From JAEUJM01 sp041918615 (lineage in GTDB: Bacteria; Actinomycetota; Acidimicrobiia; Acidimicrobiales; DATDAH01): a DNA stretch of 64,000 nucleotides. The notes beneath the pieces were generated by a model. That model did not search any database, was not told where the DNA came from, and was given only the letters and a program-made list of their open reading frames with translations. A program made the position numbers and the translations under genes. The stretch lies in assembly GCA_041918615.1 (NCBI GenBank), contig JAYRVH010000054.1, positions 1 to 64,000 on the forward strand, given 5' to 3'. Shown one piece after another: positions 56,807 through 64,000 of the stretch. The number at the start of each line of letters is the position of its first letter. Position 1 is the first letter of the stretch.

Positions 56807-58041
56807 GCAGCGACCACCCACGACGGCCGCGGGGGCTCCGCGCCGACCCAACGGACCGGCCGACGGGGCAGTGACGAGAGGCCATCTCTCCCGACGAGCG
56901 GCCTCGTTGACCCCTCGCACCCCGAGCCCGGCTCGGCCACCTCGTCGACCGCCACCACCCGCCGCGAGCCGTCGGGTCGCCGAGCCACCTGCACCACCAG
57001 GTCGATCGCCGCGCCCAGGTGGTCGCGCACGGCGGCGAGCGGCAGCAACAGCCCGCCCATGAGCATCATGGTCTCGAGTCGCCGGAGGGCGTCGACGGGG
57101 CTGTTCGCATGGCAGGTGGACAGCGAGCCTTCGTGGCCCGTGGTCATCGCCTGGACCATCTCGAGCACCTCGGGGCCGCGCACCTCGCCGACGATGATGC
57201 GATCGGGGCGCATGCGGAGCGAGTTGCGCACCAGATCACGGATCGACACCGCACCCACGCCCTCGGCGTTGGGAGGGCGTGATTCGAGCCGGACGACGTG
57301 GTCGCCCGGCAGGCGAAGCTCGGCGGCGTCCTCGATGGTGATGACCCGCTCGCCCGGTGGCACCGACGCCGCCAGGGCGTTGAGCAGCGTGGTCTTGCCC
57401 GACCCCGACCCACCGCACACCACGATGTTGGCCCGCGCCGCCACCGCCCACCGCAGCAGCGGGGCGACGCCGGGCGGGCACACCTCGGTGAGGTCGACCG
57501 GGCGGGCGCCGAAGCGCCGGATGGTGAGGCACGGCCCGTCGATCGCCAGGGGCGGTACCACCGCGTTGACGCGGGATCCGTCGGGCAGGCGCGCATCGAC
57601 GAGCGGCGACGAGCGGTCGATCCGCAGCCCCAGCGGCGACACCACCCGCTCGATCAGGTGAGCGACGGTGTCCGCGTGAAGGGCGACGTCGGTGACCGCC
57701 AGACGGCCGTCGCGCTCCACCCACACGGCGCCGCCGCCGTTGACCATCACCTCGGTGACCGACGGGTCGGCCAGCAGCGGGTCGAGGGGGCCGAGGCCCT
57801 CGACCCGCGCCAACACGCGCTCGATGACCCCCGACGCCTCGGACGAGCCGAGCAGCGGCGCCGCGATGCGGACGATGCGCTCGACGGTGCCCCGGGCGTC
57901 GACGACCGCCCCGACCGGCTCGGCGAGCAGGCGCCCGTGCACCAAGTCGTCGAGCGCCATCGCTTCAACGGCCACGGCGTCGGTGCCGTCGGGGCCGTCG
58001 ACGCCGTTGAGCCGAACCCCGCCAGGGCCGTCAGGCCGCAT
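56803..58041 (-). CDS. TadA-type pilus assembly ATPase
   Basis: A 412-residue VirB11/TadA secretion ATPase. Walker A is VVCGGSGSGKTTLLNALAAS; the Asp box is ITIEDAAELRLPGDHVV; Walker B is RPDRIIVGEVRGPEVLEM; the His box is TGHEGSLSTCHANS. N-terminal part (to about 120) is the usual helical hairpin with LGPLDPLLADPSVTEVMVNG. It overlaps tadZ by 11 bp. It powers Flp pilus assembly; a C-terminal extension of about 25 residues is low complexity. Confidence 0.94.
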   Translation of the reverse strand: MRPDGPGGVRLNGVDGPDGTDAVAVEAMALDDLVHGRLLAEPVGAVVDARGTVERIVRIAAPLLGSSEASGVIERVLARVEGLGPLDPLLADPSVTEVMVNGGGAVWVERDGRLAVTDVALHADTVAHLIERVVSPLGLRIDRSSPLVDARLPDGSRVNAVVPPLAIDGPCLTIRRFGARPVDLTEVCPPGVAPLLRWAVAARANIVVCGGSGSGKTTLLNALAASVPPGERVITIEDAAELRLPGDHVVRLESRPPNAEGVGAVSIRDLVRNSLRMRPDRIIVGEVRGPEVLEMVQAMTTGHEGSLSTCHANSPVDALRRLETMMLMGGLLLPLAAVRDHLGAAIDLVVQVARRPDGSRRVVAVDEVAEPGSGCEGSTRPLVGRDGLSSLPRRPVRWVGAEPPRPSWVVAA

Positions 58042-58684
58042 GGCGCAACGCCCGTTCGAGCCCACGGGGCAGGCGCGAGCCGAGCAGGCCGGCGTCGACG
58101 GCGCGCGCCACCGCCGGGTCGAGGGCCACCTCGGCCCGCACCGGCACCCCGACCACCTCTTCGATGTCGGCGCGCCCCAGGGCACGGCCCGGCTCGGTGA
58201 TGAGCACGATGCCCGAGGGCCGGACGGGGGCCGCCACCGCCCGCCTGATCGACAGGTAGCACGCCCGTGTGACCAACAGCGAGTGGGTGGCGGCACCGGC
58301 CAGCACCGTGGCGCCGTCGTCGGGCGACCGGAGCACGCCGCAGTCGACGACGACCGGCCGCGACCCTGCACCGAACAGCCCGGCGAGCGCATCGAGCCGG
58401 CCGGGTGGGGCGACGAGGCGCCCGGGCCCCCGGGGCAGCACCGAGAGCCCGGGGCGGGCCGGCACCTCGAGCCGGGCGACGGCCTCGACCCCCACGTCGT
58501 CACCGGCGCCGAGCCATGCGGTGAGCCCGGGGCCGTCGGGCTCGGGCAGCCCGAGGGCGCCCGGCACGTCGCCCGCCAGGTCGACGAGCAGCACCTCGGA
58601 CGTTCGGGCCATCACCAGCGCGAGCGCCACCGAGATCACGGTGGTGCCGGAGCCGCCCTTGGCGGACCAACAGGAAACGAGCAC
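58031..58684 (-). CDS. TadZ/CpaE-like MinD-family ATPase
   Basis: A 217-residue ParA/MinD-like protein: deviant Walker A CWSAKGGSGTTVISVALAL, VLLVDLAGD (Walker A-prime) and VVVDCGVL (Walker B). No receiver domain is present, unlike full CpaE. GGGAGGG five bases before GTG 58684 decides the start over a TTG eight codons upstream. First gene of the Tad operon, so it likely sets pilus location. Confidence 0.88.
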   Translation of the reverse strand: MLVSCWSAKGGSGTTVISVALALVMARTSEVLLVDLAGDVPGALGLPEPDGPGLTAWLGAGDDVGVEAVARLEVPARPGLSVLPRGPGRLVAPPGRLDALAGLFGAGSRPVVVDCGVLRSPDDGATVLAGAATHSLLVTRACYLSIRRAVAAPVRPSGIVLITEPGRALGRADIEEVVGVPVRAEVALDPAVARAVDAGLLGSRLPRGLERALRHAA

Positions 58685-58709
58685 GGAAACCCTCCCAGGG
58701 GCAGTCAAA

Positions 58710-58736
58710 CACCTTGGGGGAAGGTGGCATCACCTT
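58710..58736. promoter_or_regulatory. Triple CACCTT/AAGGTG half-sites upstream of the Tad operon
   Basis: CACCTT (58710-58715), AAGGTG (58721-58726) and CACCTT (58731-58736) alternate in orientation at 10-11 bp spacing, roughly one helical turn. This looks like a regulator-binding site over the tad promoter region. The ligand protein is unknown. Confidence 0.4.
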
Positions 58737-58820
58737 AAAGAGGTGGTGTGACATCCACAACACCGGCGCTCCCAACGGTGCGGCACGGCGGTCGATGACC
58801 CCGGAGCCGCGCGGCCCCCG

Positions 58821-58826
58821 TAGCCT
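58821..58826 (+). promoter_or_regulatory. -10 box TAGCCT, leaderless promoter
   Basis: CGTAGCCT followed by 7 nt and GTG 58834; supports this start over ATG 58795. Confidence 0.5.
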
Positions 58827-58833
58827 CTGGCGG

Positions 58834-59718
58834 GTGGAAGCCGCCTTCTTCGACCTCGACAAGACCGTCATCGCCAAGGCGTCGATGGTCGCGTTCGGGC
58901 GGCCGTTCCAGCGGGCCGGGCTCATCTCCCGCTGGCTCGTGCTGCGGGCGCTCTACGGCCAGCTCGTGTACCTCTATCTCGGCGCCGACGAGGCGCGCAT
59001 GGCCCGCATGCGCGAGTCGGCCCTGCGGATCAGCAAGGGCTGGCACCAGGACACGATCAGCGACCTGGTGCGCGAGACCCTGGCCGAGGTCATCGAGCCC
59101 ATCGTGTTCGGCGAGGCCCTCGACCTGATCCGCGAGCACCACGAGGCGGGTCGCCGCGTCTACATCATCTCGGCGTCACCGCAGGAGATCGTCGAGCCCC
59201 TCAGCGAGTACCTCGGGGCCGACCACGCCATCGCCACGAGGGCGCAGCTCGACGACGAAGGCCGGTACTCCGGTGAGGTCGAGTTCTACTCGTACGGCCC
59301 TTTCAAGGCCGAGGCCATGCGCGAAGAGGCAGAGCGCCTCGGCATCGACCTCGGGGCTTCCTACGCCTATTCGGACTCGGCCACCGACATCCCCATGCTC
59401 GAGGCCGTGGGCCACCCCGTGGCCGTCAACGCCGACCGCGCCCTGGCGCGATACGCCGACGAGCAGGGCTGGGAGCGCACCACCTTCGAGCAACAGGTGC
59501 AGCTCAAGCGCCGAGGCCCGCCGCCGGGCCCCACCGCGGCGGTGAGCGGCGGCGTGGTGATGGCGGTGGCGGGCGGGGTGGTCTGGTGGTGGCTGCGTCG
59601 TGAACCGCCCACGCGGCGGGACCGCGCGGTCGCCGGCGCGCGGCGCCTCGTGGGCGCCGCGCCGCCGGCTACGCGGTTTCGCGGAGCTTCTTGGCCGCGA
59701 ACGCGACGAGGGCGATGA
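58834..59718 (+). CDS. HAD-IB family phosphatase
   Basis: A 294-residue HAD-superfamily IB (phosphoserine-phosphatase-like) hydrolase. Motif I is FFDLDKTVIAKAS, motif II YIISASPQEIVEP, motif III lysine in YGPFKAEAMREE, and motif IV YAYSDSATDIPMLEAVG. The C-terminus adds a hydrophobic helix (GGVVMAVAGGVVWWWL) and basic tail, suggesting membrane anchoring. This branch is widespread in actinobacteria; acyl-phosphate or lysophosphatidate substrates have been proposed for relatives. The last 50 bp overlap the opposing 25-residue ORF. Confidence 0.9.
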   Translation: MEAAFFDLDKTVIAKASMVAFGRPFQRAGLISRWLVLRALYGQLVYLYLGADEARMARMRESALRISKGWHQDTISDLVRETLAEVIEPIVFGEALDLIREHHEAGRRVYIISASPQEIVEPLSEYLGADHAIATRAQLDDEGRYSGEVEFYSYGPFKAEAMREEAERLGIDLGASYAYSDSATDIPMLEAVGHPVAVNADRALARYADEQGWERTTFEQQVQLKRRGPPPGPTAAVSGGVVMAVAGGVVWWWLRREPPTRRDRAVAGARRLVGAAPPATRFRGASWPRTRRGR

Positions 59719-59746
59719 GGATGGCGACGAGCACGAGCTTCTTCAT
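59669..59746 (-). CDS. 25-residue hydrophobic peptide (DLW-39-like)
   Basis: MKKLVLVAILIALVAFAAKK then LRETA: two lysines, a membrane helix and a charged tail. ATG 59746 has TACACT 6 nt upstream, the leaderless layout seen elsewhere. Length and composition resemble DLW-39-type actinobacterial micropeptides, though the name-giving DLW is absent. It overlaps the end of the HAD gene on the other strand. Confidence 0.5.
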   Translation of the reverse strand: MKKLVLVAILIALVAFAAKKLRETA

Positions 59747-59752
59747 GCGCCG

Positions 59753-59758
59753 AGTGTA
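59753..59758 (-). promoter_or_regulatory. -10 box TACACT
   Basis: TACACT 6 nt before ATG 59746. A -35 is not evident. Confidence 0.35.
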
Positions 59759-59792
59759 GGGCGGCCCGCCGGCGGCCGCGGCGTGCGGGGCC

Positions 59793-60728
59793 TCAGACGG
59801 CCAGCAGGTCGCGTGCGCCGGTGTCGCTGCTGGGGTGGCGCAGCTTCGACATGGCCCGGGCCTCGATCTGGCGGATGCGCTCGCGGGTGAGGTTGAAGTG
59901 CTCGCCCACCTCCTCGAGGGTGCGGGGCTCACCACGGTCGAGACCGAACCGGAGCTTCAGGATCTCGCGTTCACGGTCGTCGAGCGGCGAGAGCAGGCGC
60001 TGGATCTCCTCGGGGAGCAGCGCGGTGGCGGCCACCTCGAACGGGGACTCGGCCGAGCGGTCCTCGACCACGTCGCCCAGCTCGGCGTCGCCGTCCTCGC
60101 GGAGCGGCTCGGAGAGCGAGAGCGGCTCGGCGGCGAAGCGCAACGCCTCGGTCACCTTCTCCTCGGGCATCTCGACCTCGGCCGACAGCTCGGCCAGGGT
60201 GGCGGGGCGCCCCATCTTCAGCTCGAGGCGCGACCGCGCCTTCTGGAGCCGGGCCAGGGTGTCGCCGGCGTGCACCGGGAGCCGGATGGTGCGTCCGGTG
60301 TTGGCGATGCCCCGGGTGATGGCCTGGCGGATCCACCAGGTCGCGTAGGTCGAGAACTTGAACCCCTTGCGCCAGTCGAACTTCTCGACGGCGTGCATGA
60401 GGCCCAGGTTGCCCTCCTGGATCAGGTCGAGGAGCGGCAGCCCCGATGCCTGGTACTTCTTGGCGATCGAGACGACGAGGCGCAGGTTGGACTGGACGAA
60501 CGTGCGCTCGGCCTCTTCTCCCTTGCGGGCGTTGCGCCGCAGCTCGCGCTTGCGGGCCGCGGTGAGCTCGGTGGCCACGTCCATCTCGGCGCGGGCGGCG
60601 GCACCGCCCTCGATGGCCTGGGCCAGGCGGACCTCGTCGTCCTTGGTGAGGAGGGGGTACTGCCCGATGTCGGTGAGATAGAGACGGACGAGGTCTTCCT
60701 CGTCTCGTTCCACGCGCTCCTTGGCCAA
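59793..60728 (-). CDS. RpoD-family (sigma-70 group 1/2) sigma factor
   Basis: A 311-residue sigma factor with regions 1.2 (DLVRLYLTDIGQYPLLTKDD), 2 (NLRLVVSIAKKYQASGLPLL, GFKFSTYATWWIRQAITRGI), 3 (RPATLAELSAEVEMPEEKV) and 4 (LKLRFGLDRGEPRTLEEVGE, TRERIRQIEARAMSKLRHP). There is no region 1.1, so it could be a SigB/HrdB-like group 2 factor or a compact primary factor. AGGAG seven bases before TTG 60728 fixes the start. Confidence 0.93.
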   Translation of the reverse strand: MAKERVERDEEDLVRLYLTDIGQYPLLTKDDEVRLAQAIEGGAAARAEMDVATELTAARKRELRRNARKGEEAERTFVQSNLRLVVSIAKKYQASGLPLLDLIQEGNLGLMHAVEKFDWRKGFKFSTYATWWIRQAITRGIANTGRTIRLPVHAGDTLARLQKARSRLELKMGRPATLAELSAEVEMPEEKVTEALRFAAEPLSLSEPLREDGDAELGDVVEDRSAESPFEVAATALLPEEIQRLLSPLDDREREILKLRFGLDRGEPRTLEEVGEHFNLTRERIRQIEARAMSKLRHPSSDTGARDLLAV

Positions 60729-60839
60729 CGGTGTTCTCCTGGCGTCGAGTTTCGGTGGCCGCACGACCGACAGATGGCGGGGCCTCGGGAACAGATCGGG
60801 GACCGGGGCAAGCGACGGGACCCTCGGTGCTCTGTGGCT

Positions 60840-60845
60840 TACGAT
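60840..60845 (+). promoter_or_regulatory. -10 box TACGAT, leaderless promoter
   Basis: TACGAT followed by 6 nt and ATG 60852. Confidence 0.45.
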
Positions 60846-60851
60846 ACCGAG

Positions 60852-60953
60852 ATGGTCAAGAGGGCCAACCCCACAGAGGCCGCCGATTCCTCCAGCTGTG
60901 AGCACATGCCCACTGTCCGTGATGTCGGCGCCCGCACCGCCGGGCCTGAGTGA
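60852..60953 (+). CDS. 33-residue ORF coupled to the monooxygenase-like gene
   Basis: Encodes MVKRANPTEAADSSSCEHMP and 13 more residues, polar with one Cys. Its TGA overlaps the next GTG start (GTGA), and a TACGAT box stands 6 nt before its ATG, so the mRNA would be leaderless with this ORF first. It may be a leader peptide or coupling ORF. No family recognised; the short length makes coding uncertain. Confidence 0.4.
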   Translation: MVKRANPTEAADSSSCEHMPTVRDVGARTAGPE

Positions 60954-61279
60954 TCGGCCCCGAAACCGTGGACGAGGTCGATCTCACGGTGGTCATCATG
61001 TCGTTCGATGCCGCCGATCCCGAGGCGCTGCAGTCGGTGCTCGCCAAGTACGTCGTGGTGAGCCGTGGCCACGAAGGCTGTCGCAACATCGACCTGTGCC
61101 TCTCGGCCACCCACCCCACCCGGTTCATCGTCATCGAGAAATGGGCGTCGCCGGCCGCGCAACGGGCGCACTTCGACTCGCCCGACATGGTCGAGATGGC
61201 GAACGCCTGCGACGGCAAGCTCGACCGCCCCCCGTCCATCGACCTGCTCGACGCCGTCAGCGCCCACGACCTGGCGTGA
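60950..61279 (+). CDS. ABM-domain (antibiotic biosynthesis monooxygenase-like) protein
   Basis: A protein of about 109 residues with the dimeric alpha+beta-barrel layout: VVIMSFDAADPEALQSVLA, GCRNIDLCLSATHPTRFIVI, EKWASPAAQRAHFDSPDM. This is the ABM/YgiN quinol-monooxygenase-like family. Starts at GTG 60950 (overlapping the 33-residue ORF) or GTG 60968. Catalytic partner and substrate unknown; many members detoxify quinones or degrade heme. Confidence 0.85.
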   Translation: MIGPETVDEVDLTVVIMSFDAADPEALQSVLAKYVVVSRGHEGCRNIDLCLSATHPTRFIVIEKWASPAAQRAHFDSPDMVEMANACDGKLDRPPSIDLLDAVSAHDLA

Positions 61280-61406
61280 CCTGACCGGCACGCATCGGTC
61301 GGGCGAGGTCCCGTCGCCCGCTGAGCGCGCCCGCGTTCCGTGCAAGACTGCGGGCGACGACGTCGTCTCGGCCCGGCAGGGCGGACCCAGGACCCGGAGG
61401 CAACTC

Positions 61407-62312
61407 ATGTTCGGAACACGCGTGTGGCGACTGCTCGCCGTTCTCCTGTCGCTCACCCTGGTGGGCGCCGCCTGCAGCAGCGACAGTGACGAGGGCTCGT
61501 CGGACACCAGCTCGTCGGACACCACCGCCGCGGCCGGCGACACGACCGCGGCCGCCGGTGACTGCGCCGTGGCCGACCTGCCGCTGAAGACCGAGGGCCA
61601 GCTCACCGTGGCCACCGGCGACCCGGTGTTCCCGCCGTGGGTCGCCAACGACGACCCCGCCGGCAACGAGGGCTTCGAGAGCGAGCTGGTCTACGACATC
61701 GCCGCCGAGCTCGGGTTCGCCCCCACCGACGTGGTGTGGACCAGCACCGGCTTCGACGAGGCCATCGCCCCCGGCGACAAGGACTACGACTTCAACATCC
61801 AGCAGTTCGGCATCAACGACGAACGTGACCAGGCGGTCGACTTCTCGGACGGCTACTACACCGTGCAGCAGGCCATCGTGGCCGCTCCCGACGCTGACAT
61901 CGCCGACGCGACCTCGATCGCCGACCTGAGGACCGCCAAGCTCGGCGCGGCCATCGGGTCGACGAGCCTCGACTACATCGACAACGTGATCCAGCCCGAC
62001 ACCGAGGCGGCCGTGTTCGACGACAACGCCGCCGCCAAGTCGGCCTTCGACGCCGGCCAGGTCGACGGGCTCGTGTTCGACCTGCCCACCGCCTTCTACA
62101 TCACCTCGGCCGAGATCCCCGATGCCTCGATCGTCGGCATCCTGCCCACCGTTGGCGACGAGGAGCAGCTGGGCATGCTCTTCGAGGACGGCAGCGAGCT
62201 GATCCCGTGCGTCAACCAGGCCCTGGCCGCGGTGGACGACTCTGGCGACCTGGCCGACCTGCAGCAGCAGTGGCTCGCCGACGGCGGCGACACCCCCACG
62301 CTGTCCCAGTAG
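61407..62312 (+). CDS. Polar amino-acid ABC transporter substrate-binding lipoprotein
   Basis: A 301-residue SBP_bac_3 family lipoprotein. The signal has lipobox GAAC (LTLVGAACSSD), then an Asp/Ser/Thr linker with two DTTAAAGD units. The binding domain has LTVATGDPVFPPWV, GFESELVYDIAAELG, the hinge DRDQAVDFSDGYYTV-like DQAVDFSDGYYTVQQAIV, and GSTSLDYIDNVI. GGAGG six bases before ATG 61407. It delivers an amino acid, probably acidic or polar, to the permease downstream. Confidence 0.94.
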   Translation: MFGTRVWRLLAVLLSLTLVGAACSSDSDEGSSDTSSSDTTAAAGDTTAAAGDCAVADLPLKTEGQLTVATGDPVFPPWVANDDPAGNEGFESELVYDIAAELGFAPTDVVWTSTGFDEAIAPGDKDYDFNIQQFGINDERDQAVDFSDGYYTVQQAIVAAPDADIADATSIADLRTAKLGAAIGSTSLDYIDNVIQPDTEAAVFDDNAAAKSAFDAGQVDGLVFDLPTAFYITSAEIPDASIVGILPTVGDEEQLGMLFEDGSELIPCVNQALAAVDDSGDLADLQQQWLADGGDTPTLSQ

Positions 62313-62346
62313 CCGGCCGCCACGACCGGCACACCCCCGATGCCTG

Positions 62347-62398
62347 GGAATTTCTTGGTGTTCGACCCCCGCTTCGGGGGGAAGTCACCAAGAAATCC
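62347..62398 (+). terminator. Large two-part hairpin between binding-protein and permease genes
   Basis: The outer stem pairs GGAATTTCTTGGTG (62347-62360) with CACCAAGAAATCC (62386-62398), one bulged A. The inner stem is CCCCCG-CTT-CGGGGG (62366-62380). It starts 34 nt after the SBP stop and ends 9 nt before the permease GTG. It could act as a partial terminator or 3'-end stabiliser, giving more SBP than permease, and it may also occlude permease initiation. Confidence 0.75.
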
Positions 62399-62407
62399 GG
62401 GGTTCTT

Positions 62408-63274
62408 GTGAACGACATCGGCTCGGGACCGCCACCTGCGCCCCCGAGCCGGTTCGGGTCGTTGCGCCACGAACTCGGCGAGGACGGCGCCCGGGGCGCG
62501 CTGGTCGCCTTCGTGGCGACCGTCGTCTTCCTGGGCGGTGGCCTGTTCCTGATCCTGAACAGCGCGTCGTGGCCCAAGGTCCAACAGCAGTTCTTCAACC
62601 CCGAGAACTTCCGCGAGTCGTGGCCGGACGTGCTGGGCGGCTTCTGGCTCGACATCAAGATGTTCGCCGTCGCCGAGGTGCTCATCGTCGCCTTCGGACT
62701 GCTCGTCGCCGTGATCAGGAGCCTGCGGGGTCCGGCGTTCTTCCCCCTGCGGGTGCTCTCGATCATCTACATCGACCTCTTCCGGGGCATCCCGATCCTG
62801 CTCATCCTGTTCCTGCTCGGCTTCGGGGTGCCCGCCCTCGACCTGCCGGGCGTGCCGAAGGACCCGCTCTTCTGGGGCGTGGCGTCGCTCGTGCTCTCCT
62901 ATGCCGCGTACACCGCCGAGGTGTACCGGGCGGGCATCGACTCGGTGCACGAGAGCCAGCGGGCCGCGGCCCGATCGCTGGGGCTGACCCAGTGGCAGAC
63001 CCTGCGGTTCGCGATCGTGCCCCAGGCCATCCGCAACGTGATCCCGGCCCTGTTGAACGGCCTGGTCAGCCTGCAGAAGGACGTGGCCCTGGTGAGCGTG
63101 CTCGGCATCCGCGAGGCCGTCCGCGAGGCCGAGGTCTACAAGTCGAGGACCTTCAACTACACCTCGTTCGTGGCGGCGACGGTCCTGTTCCTGCTCGCCT
63201 CGGTGCCCCTCGCCCGCATCACCGACTGGTACACCAAGCGCGAGCGGGCCCGCCGCGGCCAGGCCCTCGTATGA
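62408..63274 (+). CDS. Polar amino-acid ABC transporter permease
   Basis: A 288-residue HisM/GlnP-type permease with an N-terminal helix, a long extracytoplasmic segment, then LDIKMFAVAEVLIVAFGLLV and SIIYIDLFRGIPILLILFLL and the EAA loop EVYRAGIDSVHESQRAAARS-LGLTQWQTLRFAIVPQA. One further C-terminal helix. GTG 62408 is only 9 nt from the hairpin; no good Shine-Dalgarno is visible. It forms a homodimer channel for the binding protein. The stop overlaps the ATPase start. Confidence 0.93.
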   Translation: MNDIGSGPPPAPPSRFGSLRHELGEDGARGALVAFVATVVFLGGGLFLILNSASWPKVQQQFFNPENFRESWPDVLGGFWLDIKMFAVAEVLIVAFGLLVAVIRSLRGPAFFPLRVLSIIYIDLFRGIPILLILFLLGFGVPALDLPGVPKDPLFWGVASLVLSYAAYTAEVYRAGIDSVHESQRAAARSLGLTQWQTLRFAIVPQAIRNVIPALLNGLVSLQKDVALVSVLGIREAVREAEVYKSRTFNYTSFVAATVLFLLASVPLARITDWYTKRERARRGQALV

Positions 63275-64000
63275 CCGACCAGCTGCGCAGCGGGGCGGAG
63301 CAGCACCACCGACCTGGGTCGGACCCCGAAGGGGCGCCGACGGAGGAGGCCCGAGCAGGCACGGTCCCCCGACTGGCGCTCAGCGGCGTGAAGAAGGCGT
63401 TCGGCGACAAGGTGGTGCTCGACGGCATCAGCCTGTCGGTGCGGCCCCACGGCGTCGTGTGCCTCATCGGCCCGAGCGGCTGCGGCAAGTCCACCCTGTT
63501 GCGCTGCGTGAACCTGCTCGACCCCATCGACGCCGGCCGCATCGAGCTCGACGGCCAGGAGATCAGCGCCCGCGGCGTCAACGCCAACACGATCCGACGG
63601 CGGGTCGGCATCGTGTTCCAGGCCTTCAACCTCTTCCCGCACCTCACCGTGCTCGACAACGTGACCCTGGCACCGAGGCGGGTCCGCAACCTCCCCCGCC
63701 CCGAGGCCGAGGAACGGGCCGTCGAGGTGCTCACCAGGTTCGGCCTCGGCGACAAGGTGGCCGAGTACCCCGACCGCCTGTCGGGGGGCCAGCAGCAGCG
63801 CGCCGCCATCGCCCGGGCCATCGTCGGCGACCCCGAGCTGCTGCTGCTCGACGAGGTGACGTCGGCCCTCGACCCCGAGCTCGTGGGCGACGTGCTCACC
63901 GTCATCCGCGACCTCGCCGAAGGCGGCATGACGATGGTCCTGGCCACCCACGAGATGGGCTTCGCCCGCGACGTGGCCGACGAGGTGTTCTTCCTGCACG
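63271..64000 (+). CDS. Polar amino-acid ABC transporter ATP-binding protein, C-terminus beyond window
   Basis: 243 codons are seen and the frame is open at the window end. Walker A LIGPSGCGKSTLL, Q-loop VFQAFNLFPHLTV, signature LSGGQQQRAAIARA, Walker B ELLLLDEVTSALDPE and switch His ATHEMGFARD are all present. The first 35 residues are a polar extension not usual for GlnQ-type ATPases. ATG 63271 overlaps the permease stop (ATGA). Only the last 10-20 residues are likely missing. Confidence 0.95.
   Translation, partial: MTDQLRSGAEQHHRPGSDPEGAPTEEARAGTVPRLALSGVKKAFGDKVVLDGISLSVRPHGVVCLIGPSGCGKSTLLRCVNLLDPIDAGRIELDGQEISARGVNANTIRRRVGIVFQAFNLFPHLTVLDNVTLAPRRVRNLPRPEAEERAVEVLTRFGLGDKVAEYPDRLSGGQQQRAAIARAIVGDPELLLLDEVTSALDPELVGDVLTVIRDLAEGGMTMVLATHEMGFARDVADEVFFLH

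Overview
The window is GC-rich, densely packed DNA from an actinobacterium. The evidence is a mycothiol-type SigR/RsrA pair, DUF4244/Tad pilus genes, DUF2510 and DUF6325 families, an hpt-tilS-zincin-ftsH order like that of mycobacteria, and frequent GTG/TTG starts. Gene content and order resemble Acidimicrobiia (Iamia/Ilumatobacter-like), but that placement is an inference from family knowledge and was not tested by a search.

Layout. 1-4.1 kb: membrane and SHOCT-domain envelope/stress genes. 4.3-7.7 kb: a minus-strand run of SulP transporter, alpha/beta hydrolase, LapA-like and HdeD-like genes. 7.8-11.9 kb: a GGDEF-EAL c-di-GMP enzyme and a secreted subtilase. 12-31.9 kb: a long minus-strand cofactor and housekeeping block. 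Read in transcription order it holds a zincin gene, tilS, hpt, ftsH, folE, folP, a phosphatase-like gene, folB, folK, a lipoprotein hydrolase, DUF2520, panC, panD, nadB, a scramblase-like gene, nadC, coaX, a small repeat ORF, lysS, an epimerase and an acyltransferase-like gene. It is interrupted once, between folE and folP, by an opposing membrane-kinase gene. 32-34 kb: lipoprotein hydrolase and sigR-rsrA. 34-39 kb: an accessory region with an HNH endonuclease gene, a decayed toxin-like gene, tRNA-Thr(CGT), an MNT nucleotidyltransferase with a truncated HepT partner, a second nucleotidyltransferase/partner pair and a beta-propeller lipoprotein. 39-41.5 kb: a PAS-GGDEF-EAL gene broken by a small deletion. 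41.5-46 kb: holB, tmk, topA. 46-53.2 kb: acyl-CoA dehydrogenase, nhaA, a hydrolase, an RsbW/STAS pair and an MrfA-like helicase. 53.3-58.7 kb: a Tad pilus locus (tadZ-A-B-C, DUF4244, TadE-like) with a mazEF cassette between two DUF4244 copies. 58.8-64 kb: HAD phosphatase, an RpoD-family sigma factor, a monooxygenase-like gene and a polar amino-acid ABC transporter that runs off the end.

How the genes work together. The cofactor block makes folate, pantothenate/CoA and NAD in a chain of stop/start overlaps. No panB, panE or nadA is seen here. Many operon-leading genes share one architecture: a TANNNT -10 box only 6-9 nt before the start codon and no Shine-Dalgarno, which predicts leaderless mRNAs and helps fix several starts.

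Most unusual items: an ORF made of 10-residue hydrophobic repeats that overlaps coaX and lysS by stop/start; a phosphatase-fold protein lacking its catalytic Cys inside the folate operon; mazEF inside a duplicated pilin gene; two 37-nt palindromes with shared arms in convergent gene gaps; and a hairpin between an ABC binding-protein gene and its permease.
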